A stretch of 64,000 nt of DNA from NCBI GenBank assembly GCA_026874595.1, contig CM049319.1, forward strand, positions 54,076,917 to 54,140,916, written 5' to 3'. The stretch is from Sipunculus nudus. Lineage: Eukaryota > Annelida > Sipuncula > Golfingiida > Sipunculidae. The position numbers and the translations under genes were made by a program. Positions 8,801 through 19,319 of the stretch are shown piece by piece; the first letter of the stretch is position 1, and the number at the start of each line of letters is the position of its first letter. The notes below the pieces were generated by a model that saw only the letters and a list, made by a program, of their open reading frames with translations, searched no databases and was not told where the DNA came from.

Positions 8801-11800
8801 GTAGTAGTGATGGTGACGGTGATGAAGATGCATGTAGTAGTAGTGATGATGATGATGGTGATGATGCATGTAGTAGTGGTGATGGTGATGATGCATGTAG
8901 TAGTAGTGATGATGTTGGTGGTGCTGATGATGGTGATGATGCATGTAGCAGTAGTGATGAAGATCCATGTAGTAGTAGTGATGATGATGCATGTAGTAGA
9001 AGTGATGAAGATCCATGTAGTAGTAGTGATGATGTTGGTGGTGCTGATGATGGTGATGATGCATGTAGTAGTAGTGATGGTGATGCATGTAGTAGTAGTA
9101 ATGATGATGCATGTAGTAGTAGTGATGGTGATGCATGTAGTAGAAGTGATGATGATCCATGTGGTAGTAGTGATGATGTTGGTGGTGCTGATGATGGTGA
9201 TGATGCATGTAGTAGTAGTGATGGTGATGCATGTAGTAGTAGTAATGATGATGCATGTAGTAGTAGTGATGGTGCTGCATGTAGTAGAAGTGATGATGAT
9301 CCATGTCGTAGTAGTGATGATGTTGGTGATGATGGTGATGATGCATGTAGTAGTAGTGATGAAGATCCATGTAGTAGTAGTGATGATGTTGGTAGTGCTG
9401 ATGATGGTGATGATGCATGTAGCAGTAGTGATGAAGACCCATGTAGTAGTAGTGATGATGATGCATGTAGTAGAAGTGATGAAGATCCATGTAGTAGTAG
9501 TGATGATGTTGGTGGTGCTGATGATGGTGATGATGCATGTAGTAGTAGTGATGGTGATGCATGTAGTAGTAGTAATGATGATGCATGTAGTAGTAGTGAT
9601 GGTGATGCATGTAGTAGAAGTGATGATGATCCATGTCGTAGTAGTGATGATGTTGGTGGTGCTGATGATGGTGATGATGCATGTAGTAGTGGTGATGGTG
9701 ATGGTGATGAAGATGCATGTAGTAGTATTGATGATGATGATGGTGATGATGCATGTAGTAGTGGTGATGGTGATGATGCATGTAGTAGTAGTAATGATGA
9801 TGCATGTAGTAGTAGTGATGGTGATGCATGTAGTAGAAGTGATGATGATTCATGTCGTAGTAGTGATGATTTTGGTGGTGGTGATGATGGTGATGATGCA
9901 TGTAGTAGTAGTGATGATGATGCATGTAGTAGTAGTGATGGTGATGCATGTAGTAGAAGTGATGATGATCTGTGTCGTAGTAGTGATGATGGTGGTGGTG
10001 GTGATGATGGTGATGATGCATGTAGTAGTAGTGATGATGATGATGATGGTGATGGAGGTGGTGGTGGTGATGATGGTGATGATAATGAATGAATAAGTAG
10101 TGATGTTGATGGTGGTGATGATGAATGTGCTGGTGGAAATAATGATAATGATGAATGTGGTAGTAATAATGATGGTGATTGTGATGAATGTTGCGGTGGA
10201 GATACTAATGTCATAAAAGGCTGACAGTTGATAACAAATCTGGCAGTTATAAATAAATCATTATAATTCTGCTGTAAGGATGATTTAGTTCACTGTTATA
10301 TTGACACACAAATCACTATAATTTTAGGCCTTATTGCTGCCCATGTCCGGGAGCTTCATGTAAGTGGCAGGGATCTCTAGAGCAGGTGATGCCGCATCTC
10401 ATGCAACAGCACAAAAGTATCACTACTTTACAGGGTAAGTAAGAGCACAAAAGTATTACTGCTTTACAGGGTAAGTAAGAGCACAAAAGTATTACTGCTT
10501 TACAGGGTAAGTAAGAGCACAAAAGTATTACTGCTTTACAGGGTAAGTAAGAGCACAAAACTATTACTGCTTTACAGGGTAAGTAAGAGCACAAAAGTAT
10601 TACTGCTCTACAGGGTAAGTAAGAGCACAAAACTATTACTGCTTTACAGGGTAAGTAAGAGCACAAAAGTATTACTGCTTTACAGGGTAAGTAAGAGCAC
10701 AAAAGTATCATTACTTTACAGGGTAACAGCTTAAAAGTATCTATACCTCAGGCCTGTTGTTCCCAGTAACAGCACAAAAGTTTCACTTTTTAACATGGTA
10801 AGTTACAGCGCAAAACTTTGGATACTTCAGGCCCTCTATTCCCAGATTCCAAGATGGCTGCCTTGTGGCCAAAATGGATGTCTGATGTGTCTTAATTTCT
10901 TAAATTGATAGTGCACATCCCATCATAGGGACCAATCTGCTGATCAGATTTAGGGGAGTTGCTGGGAGGGTTTGGGAGATGACAATGGATTGACAGTTCT
11001 AAAGAAAAGCTAATTACTATAGGACACCTGCCCAGGTGTGGTCCTGATATTTGTACCTGGCAGTGATGAAGCCACAGTTTAGTAATAACAAATTATTCCA
11101 TTCTCTTGATGTTGCCAATTGAAAGGTGACATTGGTTGCAACTGCTCTTAATATGCCTAAAATGTTGAAATATCATGAAATACCAAAAAAGAAAAAAATC
11201 CTCTTCGCACTTTTTAAAATTTTGGTCTGCTTGCTGTAGGTATTTATGTGGTCTTTATTTAACTTTGATTTTGTCATAGCCATCGATAATTATGTTGGTT
11301 CTTGTCAGAGGCCTCGATGATCAGGTTTTTATCATGAATTACATTAGTCTGGGACCAAAAAAAAACCAGTCATCTTACTGGGAATAGGCATGATAGCGTT
11401 GTCTTCATCAGGCAAGATTTCACTGTATATCATCATTATATTGAAGCCCTTGTTTCTCCTTACAAACATTTATCAACCGACTTCTGTGGCCCAGGATAGA
11501 AGCACAGGACTAAACCTGGAGGTCGCAAGTTCAAATCTCAGCCTAGGAACAGTGAGATTTTGATGGTTGGCCCCAACCCAGGGTGAGCTTACTGCAGGCT
11601 TGATGGGAAGGTTGTGCTCCACAGCTGTGTATCACTCACAAACCTGTGCGTCTTTGGGAAGTTCCCTTGAGTTATGAGCCAGCAATGGGGTTTATTACAC
11701 ACCCAGGACCTGCAGGTGCGGTAGACACCGGAATATAAAATAAAAAACTGACAGGAAGCGAGTGCTACCACCCCAGTCACATAGTCCCAAACCGAACGGA

Positions 11801-14800
11801 ACTCTGCAGATGTAAATACTTGGCTTGAGAAAATGATGAGTCAGCATTAAAAAATGGAGGCTTTAAAACAACTTGAAAAAATAATTATCAATGGTTTGTA
11901 TTGAATTTCAGGTGAGGACATAGTCTTTCTAGCCACAGATATAAATCTGCCAGGAGCAGTAGACTGGGTAATGATGCAGTCATGTTTTGGCCACCATTTT
12001 ATGCTTGTTCTGGAGAAACAAGAAAAGTACGATGAGCAGCAGTTCTACGCCATCGTTCAGTTGATCGGCACGAAGAAACAAGCAGAGAGCTTTGCCTACA
12101 GGTGGGTAGTTTGTGTGTGAGTGCAGCATTTGTGAGAGAATGTTTAAGATCTTAGACCTAGCAACAGAGTTTCCTGATATTAAATCTGCCAGGATATATT
12201 GTATGAACCAAATTATCAGTGATTGTGTTGAGAACAATCTATCTGAGACCAAGAAGTATAGACTATCCCACCAGGGGGCTCAAGTCAGGTTTTGGTTATA
12301 TTTATTTACAAAGTCAAAATATTTTGAAATACCTGTCAGTGAATCAACCAGGTGCTCCAGCAATTGTTGACAAAGAAAGCACCACCGTATCTTGCAAGGA
12401 ATTTGAAGCAATTTGGCATGTCATATTGATTAAAGTGACATGGTCAGTCATACTTTTCGACAGACATTGATTGGATGATGAGAGTATTTGGTACCATAAA
12501 TATAGCATAAATATATTTTCAGTTAAATGGTGCCATTGTTTGCTGTCACTTCACAAGAAAACGCCCAGAAAGTATACTTTTAATAAACTTTGATGAAATG
12601 TTTCTTAAATTCTTAATTGGTGGAGTTTACATAATATTCTGGTAAGCATCAGTTGCCCCCGAGGCAGTGGAAATCTTATGCTTCTAAAGAAGCAACTGAT
12701 TTTCACGCTGCCAGCTTTGACCGTTTATGATATATTTAGACACCAGATGGCGGTTTGTTGTCCGCTGAACAAAACGTGATGATGTGACAAGCAGCCAACC
12801 AGATACTAATAAACAAAACTTGACAGGCATCCTGGCTCCGCCCATAGCTACACTTCAAGCACAGTTTGAAGACAGTTTACGGTCGAATTTCAATTGCTCC
12901 CTCTGCATACACGCATCATCGACGATTAGATTCTGACAGTATGACTGTGTTAGCATAGCCATGTATCTGTAGTCTGCAGAACTGAAACCAGCCAGCGAGG
13001 TGTGCACGCAGCCTTTGTTGTTACGTTTCATTTGAATTACAGCTCACCAGCTGGGCATCCTATGTGCCAAAGGCCCTAAGCAAACCAAGTCTGTGGCAAT
13101 TCTCTCTGAGCCTTTGGCCTGTTCAGACGGTTACCGGGGTGATAAGCTGTCACTCAAAACAAAATGATCATGATTGGCTACGTGTATTTCTGGCTTGGCT
13201 GTGTCTTTGAGCACAAGGTCTCATCTGAATGGACAAAAATACGGTGCTCCCCTCTGGTGTAGCAAATCAGGATACAAGGTCATAACAAACAGCGCTTACC
13301 ATATTGGAAGTAGGCCTATAGTTAAAGCGCTGTGTAAAGAGCGTAAGCATCAGTGGGTACAGTCTGAAATGTCAGTAGTGATACGTGAGATACATGAAGT
13401 CACTGAGTGCAACTTGTCTTTCCCCCCTCTTGTCACATCTTCCTGATTGGTGGAGCCATCTGCATTTCTGTCCTTTTTCACCTGGCAAACAAAAGCACTT
13501 TTTTAGTTTGCTCTCTTCCCCTAAAGGGGGCACTTTATGGTGAAATATCTAATTGTATCCCAAGACAAAGTCAGGGATACTATGGAAGCATTACGGTCCT
13601 GCTGCTGCAGATAAATCTTGTCTGCACGATATTTCACGGATCTTTACCAATCTTGACATGTGTATAGATATGGGTAAGAGGACAGAGCCTATATAAAATG
13701 GGCTCATGATCTTTACTAGGAGAATGACCTTGAATAGGTCCAATTTGGATGAAAATCACACCAATTCTTAAATATCTCAAGAAATCTTGCATGGATTGAT
13801 CCAAAAATCCAGTTGACCAAAGATTTTTGATAGGGTTGTCATGTACCAGAAACTGGTGGCACCACCTATTATCCTTTTCTTGTTTTGTGCCTTTTAATAC
13901 CCCCATTATTGCCACTTGACAGTACTTCGAGCATTATAAGTAAAAAACTAATGTGTAGATTTCTTTCATATTATGCAAATACATAGATTTGGGCTTTGGG
14001 ATAAGGTATATATAAATTGGGGTCATGACCTTTACTATGAGAGTGGCCTTCACCTTGAATATTTCCATATTTGGTGAAAAATATTGTTTCTCAAATGGAT
14101 AGATATATCTGTCTGAAAATCAAAATGAAAGATGTCAGATTATAAGTTGTTGAGAGAGTTTGAAAACCTGTGACCTTGATCTTCACCTTCAAGGTCAAAT
14201 CTTTTGATATATAAGATTTTTGTGAACCTCGTAACCTTGGTTTTGAAGGGCACAACTGAAGAAACCCTGGTGGCTTGTCAAGTGATAGTATATGCTTCTA
14301 ATAGTGGGAGCCTATAATTGAAGGGGTTATCCATTAATTTGTTATTTCATTAAGAAAATGAAGGAAATGTTTCCGGAAGGTTTGTACAGTCAGATGTCAC
14401 ACTTGTTTCAGATGAAGCCACCAGATAGCTCTGCTTTTGTTGGAGACTTGAATAAGCAGATCAGTTACTTGTTCATATGATTATATTTCTCGTAGATAAA
14501 TTCTGATGGATATCTCTCTAGTTTCTGTAGAAACTGCTAGATGACTCTGTTTCTATATGTATAATTTTGTGTTTATTCTATGTTAGATACCTTATTGTAG
14601 TTTCTTCCTAAACCACTAGATGTCTCTGCTTGTTGTAGACTTGAATTGAATGGCCACAGAAGAAGGTTAACTTGGGAAGCAACGCCACGAAGCATACACG
14701 ACGGAGTACAGTCTGCAATAAGAAATAGTGACTGTTTGGTATTTGATGACAATATAGCACAGCTGTTTGCTGATAACGGGAATCTTGGTATCAATGTCAC

Positions 14801-14816
14801 CATCTCAATGTGCTGA
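5698..14816 (+). CDS. SIAH1: SIAH-type (seven in absentia) E3 ubiquitin ligase, 5' partial, five exons
   Basis: This is a RING E3 ligase that transfers ubiquitin from an E2 to substrates held by its TRAF-like C-terminal domain. Exons: 5698-5865, 7315-7447, 10328-10434, 11912-12101, 14639-14816. All junctions are GT-AG and phases agree, giving 257 residues to a TGA after the family-typical ending NVTISMC. Domains in order: RING (C3HC4, [19 protein letters not shown] through [10 protein letters not shown]), two SIAH-type zinc fingers ([10 protein letters not shown] through MQQHKS) and the substrate-binding domain from [15 protein letters not shown] onward. Agreement with animal SIAH1/2 and Drosophila sina is very high, and all RING ligands are present. 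The first exon starts with two bases of a split codon, so the N-terminus lies in an upstream exon I could not find. Orthology to SIAH1 versus SIAH2 is not resolved; invertebrates usually have one gene. Confidence 0.95.
6318..6535 (+). repeat. Dispersed repeat with TTCAAGGTCA motif, copy in SIAH intron
   Basis: It starts near GGCGGAGACATATTG, includes TTTCTACCAAAACTC and the inverted pair TTGACCT...TTCAAGGTCAA, and matches the repeat at 19320-19885 in order and content. The companion fragment at 6940-7125 continues the same consensus (GTAGTCCATATTTTATTCCTC, GGCCCTTAGACAGGGGAGAC). The material between may be a later insertion. Confidence 0.6.
6640..6930 (+). mobile_element. Possible tRNA-headed SINE or other short insertion
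   Basis: This is a GC-richer segment interrupting the repeat on either side. GGGTTCGACGG at about 6750 resembles a pol III B box, but I cannot see a convincing A box at the right spacing. It has no second copy in the window, so the ends are approximate. Confidence 0.3.
6940..7125 (+). repeat. Second fragment of the TTCAAGGTCA dispersed repeat
   Basis: It shares TTTCTACCAAAGTCTCATAG, the GAAGTAGTC block and the GGGATTGAAGGCCC end with the copy at 19320-19885. Confidence 0.55.
7315..7447 (+). CDS. SIAH1: SIAH exon: first SIAH-type zinc finger
   Basis: The acceptor is CTTTTCACAG|GT and the donor TTCAG|GTACCT. It encodes (G)[19 protein letters not shown] and on to [13 protein letters not shown](R). 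It enters after one base and leaves after two bases of a codon, matching both neighbours. Confidence 0.93.
7448..10327 (+). other. SIAH intron filled by GAT-type minisatellite
   Basis: GT-AG intron of 2.9 kb, almost 90 percent of it trinucleotide-based repeat (7664-10205). The first 200 and last 120 bases are ordinary AT-rich intron. Confidence 0.85.
7664..10205 (+). repeat. 2.5-kb trinucleotide-phased minisatellite (GAT/GGT/AGT) with higher-order units
   Basis: The array is built of GATGATGGTGATGATGCA, TGTAGTAGTAGTGATG and GATGTTGGTGGTGCTGATG blocks. The last block marks higher-order units: it recurs at spacings of about 75, 123 and 142-147 bases from 8185 to 9870. Almost every insertion or deletion is a multiple of three, so several frames stay open for 1.5-2.1 kb on both strands (Met/Val-, His/Tyr- and Ser-rich readings). 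It lies between two confirmed SIAH exons and behaves as a slipped intronic repeat, not as coding sequence. Confidence 0.95.
10328..10434 (+). CDS. SIAH1: SIAH exon: second SIAH-type zinc finger
   Basis: The acceptor is ATAATTTTAG|GC and the donor TTTACAG-G|GTAAGT. It encodes (R)[19 protein letters not shown] and [16 protein letters not shown](G). The last 30 bases and the donor are the founder of the 36-bp minisatellite that follows. Confidence 0.93.
10404..10735 (+). repeat. SIAH1: 36-bp minisatellite that duplicates an exon end and its 5' splice site
   Basis: The unit is AGCACAAAAGTATTACTGCT followed by TTACAGGGTAAGTAAG. Copy 1 is the real end of the SIAH exon at 10434. CAGGGTAAGT starts at 10431 and recurs every 36 bases at about 10467, 10503, 10539, 10575, 10611, 10647 and 10683. 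A ninth copy at about 10719 is damaged (GGTAACA). More decayed copies follow to about 10815. Every unit therefore carries an intact consensus donor. Reading past the first donor meets an in-frame TAA (GGT AAG TAA). Confidence 0.93.
10435..11911 (+). other. SIAH intron with splice-site minisatellite and SINE
   Basis: GT-AG intron of 1.48 kb. After the minisatellite it contains unique AT-rich sequence and a tRNA-headed SINE at about 11478-11790. Confidence 0.85.
11478..11790 (+). mobile_element. tRNA-derived SINE
   Basis: The head carries TGGCCCAGGATAGAAGC (A-box-like) and GCAAGTTCAAATCTC (B-box-like) at tRNA spacing. The body contains TGTGCGTCTTTGGGAAGTTC, close to the CTTTGGGCAAG block shared by many invertebrate SINE bodies. 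The boundaries are estimated; I see no clear target duplication. Confidence 0.65.
11912..12101 (+). CDS. SIAH1: SIAH exon: substrate-binding domain, first part
   Basis: The acceptor is GAATTTCAG|GT and the donor TACAG|GTGGGT. It encodes (G)[19 protein letters not shown], then the block ending [20 protein letters not shown] and [19 protein letters not shown](R). This is the first half of the TRAF-like fold that dimerises and binds substrate degrons. Confidence 0.94.
12102..14638 (+). other. SIAH intron 12.1-14.6 kb
   Basis: GT-AG intron of 2.5 kb. From 12640 to 13440 it is a GC-richer, apparently unique block without convincing ORFs. From 13640 to 14260 there are two diverged copies of the TTCAAGGTCA dispersed repeat. 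I see no further exon. Confidence 0.8.
13640..14260 (+). repeat. Two diverged tandem copies of the TTCAAGGTCA dispersed repeat
   Basis: Both copies contain an ATAGATATGGG...TATATAAA...GGGGTCATGACCTTTACTA-type start and ACCTTGAATA(G)GTCCA. The second ends with TGACCTTGATCTTCACCTTC and AAGGTCAAAT (about 14170-14200). The first is closely matched at 34735-34960. Confidence 0.6.
14639..14816 (+). CDS. SIAH1: SIAH last coding exon: substrate-binding domain, C-terminal part
   Basis: The acceptor is CTTGTTGTAG|A and the stop is TGA at 14814-14816. It encodes (R)[38 protein letters not shown] and [11 protein letters not shown], the hallmark SIAH C-terminus. Confidence 0.95.
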
Positions 14817-16440
14817 GAAGTCTGGTCTGCAACATTGTCATCTTGTGTATGCGTGTGTATGACTGTGTGTAAATGTGTATGGGCCTGCAGGTTGTGAGAG
14901 ATAAGACAGATATTATCGTTGGTAGCATGCTGGTTTTTGTGTAGCGGTACACACTGGTGTGCGTTATTTTATACTGCACCTCCAGTTTCTAACCTGTGGT
15001 CAATGTGTATGGCATTGTAAACCTACTTTGTGCATTATTCCTAAGTGCGAAGAGACAGAAGAACTGGGTTTTAACTTTCAGATTCCAGTGCAAATGGCTT
15101 GTTGGATATATGGCCATTAACTGCACACAGGTCATTTGTAATATCAGAAAAGGTAAACTCCGGTTAATTTTGATAGTGTACACCAGGACCGAAACTCCAG
15201 TTCGATGGAATGCACCAAAGGATATGACAAACACTTGAACTGTGAGTATAAGACCAGGCGTTACTCAGAGACAAACTCATGTTGATACTGATGCTCAATG
15301 CCAGGAGCAGAAATGTACAGCAGAAATGTGTCATACAGTAAGTGGTGGTGAATTGAGTTCCTGTTGAATGTACTGTATCAGATACAAATATGGAGCACAG
15401 CCCTGGTTTAGTAAAATACGTAAAACTGGAGCTGAACTCTAGTTATCTCCAGTTGGAGTTTTTTTCTATATCAGAAAGGAAATCTAGCTCCTGTTGATTT
15501 GTATGTTTCATATCAGGAGCAGCCCTGAGACAAGCTCCAGTTGGATACACTCTAACACCATTGGCAGGGTCGAACTCCAGTTTGTTTTTAGTACTAGTGA
15601 AAACTCCAGTTACAGCGCTCAGCGAAGATGTGTCCTGGTGTCCAGTTATAGATCCTGAACCTGGGAATTGCAGAGAACTGTAGTTCCTGTGAACTGAAAC
15701 TAACGTTGAAGTACAAGGTCACTACGGTTGAGTTTAATGCAGAAAACAGAAGCAGCACTGAAGTTGATTGTAAATGAAACTGTGAATAATCTGCATTGAA
15801 AGTTTAACTTGAGACAAACTCTGTTGAGTACAGTTGAAATGAGTTTGACTGACAGTTTCTCAGTGAGAGATGCACTGGGCTCAACATGAGGAAGGCGCTA
15901 CTGATCATTACACAGTGGTCAAGCATACTTTTTGAGTTATGTACACCTCCAGATAAATGAATATGGAATGACTGTAATTGCCAAGTCAGAGGTGCTGGGG
16001 CATCTTTGGCGTGTGGTACTGATGTGTGTATTGTCAGTGCCAATATTTAAATATTTAGATTATATTTAAATTTGTAAACTATTCAGATGAAAGGTATAGC
16101 CAGCCCTGCTTCATGGTTGTCTTATAACTGGAATACTTTATATTAAGTTGATGAGCATATGACCAGCTTATGATAAACTTGTGTAGCAAATTTCCACCAG
16201 AGGTCTCCCCCATCAGAGTCAACCAGAGCTACAAGAACACAATGTGTGAGAACTGAATAAATGTATGAGAACCGTGTTATGTTTCAGTCTTAGAGGGGTT
16301 AACATTGTAGGTCTTAGGGACAGAATTTATCAATCCTGACATTGGTACTAGGTGATATATACTGATCATCTGAAGCACTGTCATACATGGCAGGGTATAC
16401 CTTCCCACTATTCATATTGAAACAAAATAGCATTATTTGA
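14817..16440 (+). other. SIAH1: Probable SIAH 3' UTR
   Basis: This stretch follows the SIAH stop and holds no ORF worth reporting. From about 15160 to 15850 it contains a decayed repeat with ACTCCAGTT-type cores. AATAAA at 16256-16261 is the first plausible poly(A) signal; another lies at 17756-17761. The transcript end cannot be fixed from sequence alone. Confidence 0.55.
16256..16261 (+). terminator. Candidate SIAH poly(A) signal
   Basis: AATAAA about 1.44 kb after the stop, followed by a T/G-rich stretch (GTGTTATGTTTC). A competing AATAAA is at 17756-17761, after a (TA)n tract. Confidence 0.35.
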
Positions 16441-16462
16441 CCAAAAACAGGAGAAAACATAA

Positions 16463-17080
16463 TGGGTTGGTTTCTCAGGCACTGTGAGCATCATTTTTAC
16501 ACCTCCCCCCCCCCCCCCCCCGGCCCCTTAAGAATTTTTTGGTTTTGATTTTCAGTAGAAGTGTACTAATTTTGAGCTCCAGTCACTCAACATTCTTTCA
16601 GAAAAATAATAAAATATCCAAAAATTTTTATGTTTTTTGTGTTTTACCTGTTAAGCAAAATATTTTGATAATTATCATGTTTCTCCCGATTATGTTCAGT
16701 GTTCATCAAAAACCTATACTAAGAAGGAAGGCAAAAAAAAATGAAAGGTATGGTTCTCAGGCACCACCTGTGTCAATTTTAAACCCCTGCATCAAGCAAT
16801 TTTATTTTTATTTTCAATAGAAACTTACCAATGTTGAGCTGCTGCTGCCCGGACATTTCTTTCAAGAGGATAAAATTATACAATTTTGATAAATTTTCCT
16901 CTGTTATGCAGTGCTTTTACTTGTTTGGCATATAAATCCGTTATTATCATGTTTTTCCTTATCATTTGACATTTATATCTGAACTTATATAAAAAAAAAA
17001 ATTATACGCTTGCCTGCATTTATTTCTGAAAAAAAGTTCCTGAGAACTAGACCTTATTTTTTTTTTCCTAAAAAAAATTT
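16463..17080 (+). mobile_element. Two direct copies of the GGTTCTCAGGCAC TIR family
   Basis: The second copy (about 16727-17080) begins GGCAAAAAAAAATGAAAGGT, continues ATGGTTCTCAGGCACC, and ends near CCTGAGAACTAGACCTTATT, an inverted match. The first copy (16463-16715) has lost one end and has a 17-C tract. The family is the same as the palindromic pair at 35802-36495. Confidence 0.65.
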
Positions 17081-17723
17081 GCATGCTCTGAAGATTTCTT
17101 GAAATAAGTGCCTGAGTGACCTACCTTTATTTTTAATTTTGCCTTATACAGGTGTAGGCAGTTGCTTTAATATACACAGCATTTTGGATATTGCTAATCA
17201 CCATAAGACGGACGAAGTGGATTTTGTCACCATCAATTAGAAACCTTGAAACTTTGAATCTACCATAGATCCCCTTTGTAAAGGGGTGTCTATAAATAGA
17301 CGTGTGGCCATAATAGGGGTATATACGGTAAATATATATTGTGAGTTGTGAGGTGTTAACTGGGCAGTTACAAAATTTTGTTATGTTCATGAGGAAATTG
17401 TTTATTGAGGCTTGGTTTTGTGTAAGAAAAATATCAAACTTATGTATGTGTATTTTCATTCACTTTAATAATGAGAATTTTCTACAGGGTGTAGTGGTAT
17501 CCAACTGTTTTGTGGCGTGCGTGTGTGTGTGTGTATGAGAGTAAAAGTGAATGTGAGCAATATGTAATGGCACTTAATTTGTGCTAGTTTTGTGGAAGTT
17601 TTTGTCTATGATGTAAATATTTATAGTTTGTATTTTGTTGACTTTTAAGGAATGGTTATGAAATAAGGGAAGGGGGTAGGGAAGGAATATATTTTCATGT
17701 AACATAACATTTACTGTCAGCTC

Positions 17724-17751
<28 letters not shown>
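17724..17751. repeat. (TA)n microsatellite
   Basis: Pure TA dinucleotide tract just before an AATAAA. Confidence 0.95.
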
Positions 17752-17754
<3 letters not shown>

Positions 17755-17770
17755 TAATAAAACACAGAAT

Positions 17771-18640
17771 TCCAAATATTTGATGTTTGATTGTATTAAT
17801 ACTTTGCCAAACTTTTGTGTAACATTTAAATTCTCATCCTTGTTAAGTTTGTGAGGTCAAAGTTCACAGTGTAACCCACAACGATTGCATTATTATATCA
17901 GCACATCATAATACAGACCTTCTGAACAGATTTAGGTGAAACAAAATAATCATGTGATGGTTTTTGATTCCAAAGTGTTTTCATGTTATAATTGATGTTG
18001 GGATCTGAGATCTGAATAAAGACCCTTTATGAATTTCATGCACAAATTTAAACAGAAAATGTCAAGAATGTTCTAAATTAAGCAGAGAAGGTCGAGTGGC
18101 ATTGAAAAAGATCTCAATGTTCATTTCTTACACTTGCTATATATGACACTGTGGTTGGCTTAATGTTTACAAAGGTATCAATTTATCCAGGAATTATAAT
18201 GAAAATCAAACCTTCATAATAATCACAGAATGTAACATAATATATATATCCATTGTTCAGATGATTTTTATGATATAAAGAACATTTGAATTTACTTTTA
18301 ATTCACAGATTGATATTGTATGTATTATTAATATGCAGACCTATATTATCAGTCAGTTAAAAAAATAGTTTTGCCACTGTTTAATGGCCCCAATCTTGGA
18401 TCTCTTTTTAATTTGCTAAGAATTTGACAGCATATCAGATTCGAGGGAAATTGTCCAACTATCAACAAAATGATTTATCCAAACATTTATCAAAACATTT
18501 CTGTATGAAAAAAATATGAAAATATGACCCTCACGAAACACTATCAAGTTGGAAACCTTGAGAATTTAACCTTGCAAATTATGAAGCCAACCACAGAGTT
18601 CAGCACGGTTGTCAGGGGGGGTGTGCTTGAGGTACATGCA
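17771..18640. other. Intergenic, no feature seen
   Basis: AT-rich sequence after the last candidate SIAH poly(A) signal. No coding, RNA or repeat signal that I can support. Confidence 0.6.
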
Positions 18641-18647
18641 TGCATAC

Positions 18648-18718
<71 letters not shown>
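18641..18718. repeat. (CATA)n/(TA)n microsatellite
   Basis: CATACATACATACA runs into about 29 TA units. Short ORFs through it (Ile/Tyr repeats) are artefacts. Confidence 0.95.
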
Positions 18719-18723
<5 letters not shown>

Positions 18724-19319
18724 AAACAACAGCTACCAGCAATGAAACTTTGGTCTATATTATCCAAATTTCATTAAAAATGTACTTCGTAAGTATGTTA
18801 ACAAAAAATAATCAAGAGACAAAATATTCAATAAAAATAGTTATAACACATAGAACAAAGCAAAGACAAAGCTTACATATTATGAAACAGTGTGGCCCCT
18901 GAACACCTCGCTGTGACAGCCTCTGCTTGCTTTGTCAGCATTGGTAAATTAAGCCTAGCTATAACCATGTACACACACACACACATAAATATAGAATAAC
19001 ATTCAGTGTACATCAGTGTATTTTTCAGAGCTTGGGGGTTGTGAGACCATACATATCGCAGTAGAAATGTGTAGCAAAACATTAACAATACACAGTCATA
19101 GTGAAATTAGTTAGTTGAAGAAAAAAAATACGGAGCAACAATCTGTTATAGTCAAATATAGGAAGGTAACACTGCAGGTTTGCACACCAAAAATTGTACT
19201 GGTATTTTAGTTTTTTCTTAAACAGGGCATTGAGAGAAACTCCAGTTACATAGATCTTCAAGGAAAATTTAATGATTAAACAGCTCAAGAACAGTAAATG
19301 AAGGATTTATCTCCCCTCC
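18719..19319. other. Intergenic, no feature seen
   Basis: AT-rich sequence with a short (CA)n at about 18970. It includes AGAAACTCCAGTTACATAG (about 19232), the same ACTCCAGTT core seen in the SIAH 3' UTR. Confidence 0.5.

Noticed and set aside
8048-10021. 657-codon His/Tyr-rich minus-strand ORF, plus 713- and 487-codon ORFs over the same DNA
   Set aside because: All are readings of a triplet-phased minisatellite between two verified SIAH exons; openness follows from the repeat.
10331-10711. 126-codon minus-strand ORF with a 12-residue repeat
   Set aside because: It is the antisense of the 36-bp splice-site minisatellite; 36 is a multiple of three, so any open frame repeats.
11490-11560. 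Functional tRNA gene
   Set aside because: Only A- and B-box-like elements of a SINE head; the cloverleaf is degraded. The same applies at 40900-40960.
12640-13440. Hidden gene in the GC-richer part of a SIAH intron
   Set aside because: ORFs are short, without domains; no consistent splice pairs.
18524-18902. ORFs with long Ile-Tyr runs
   Set aside because: They cross a (TA)n microsatellite.
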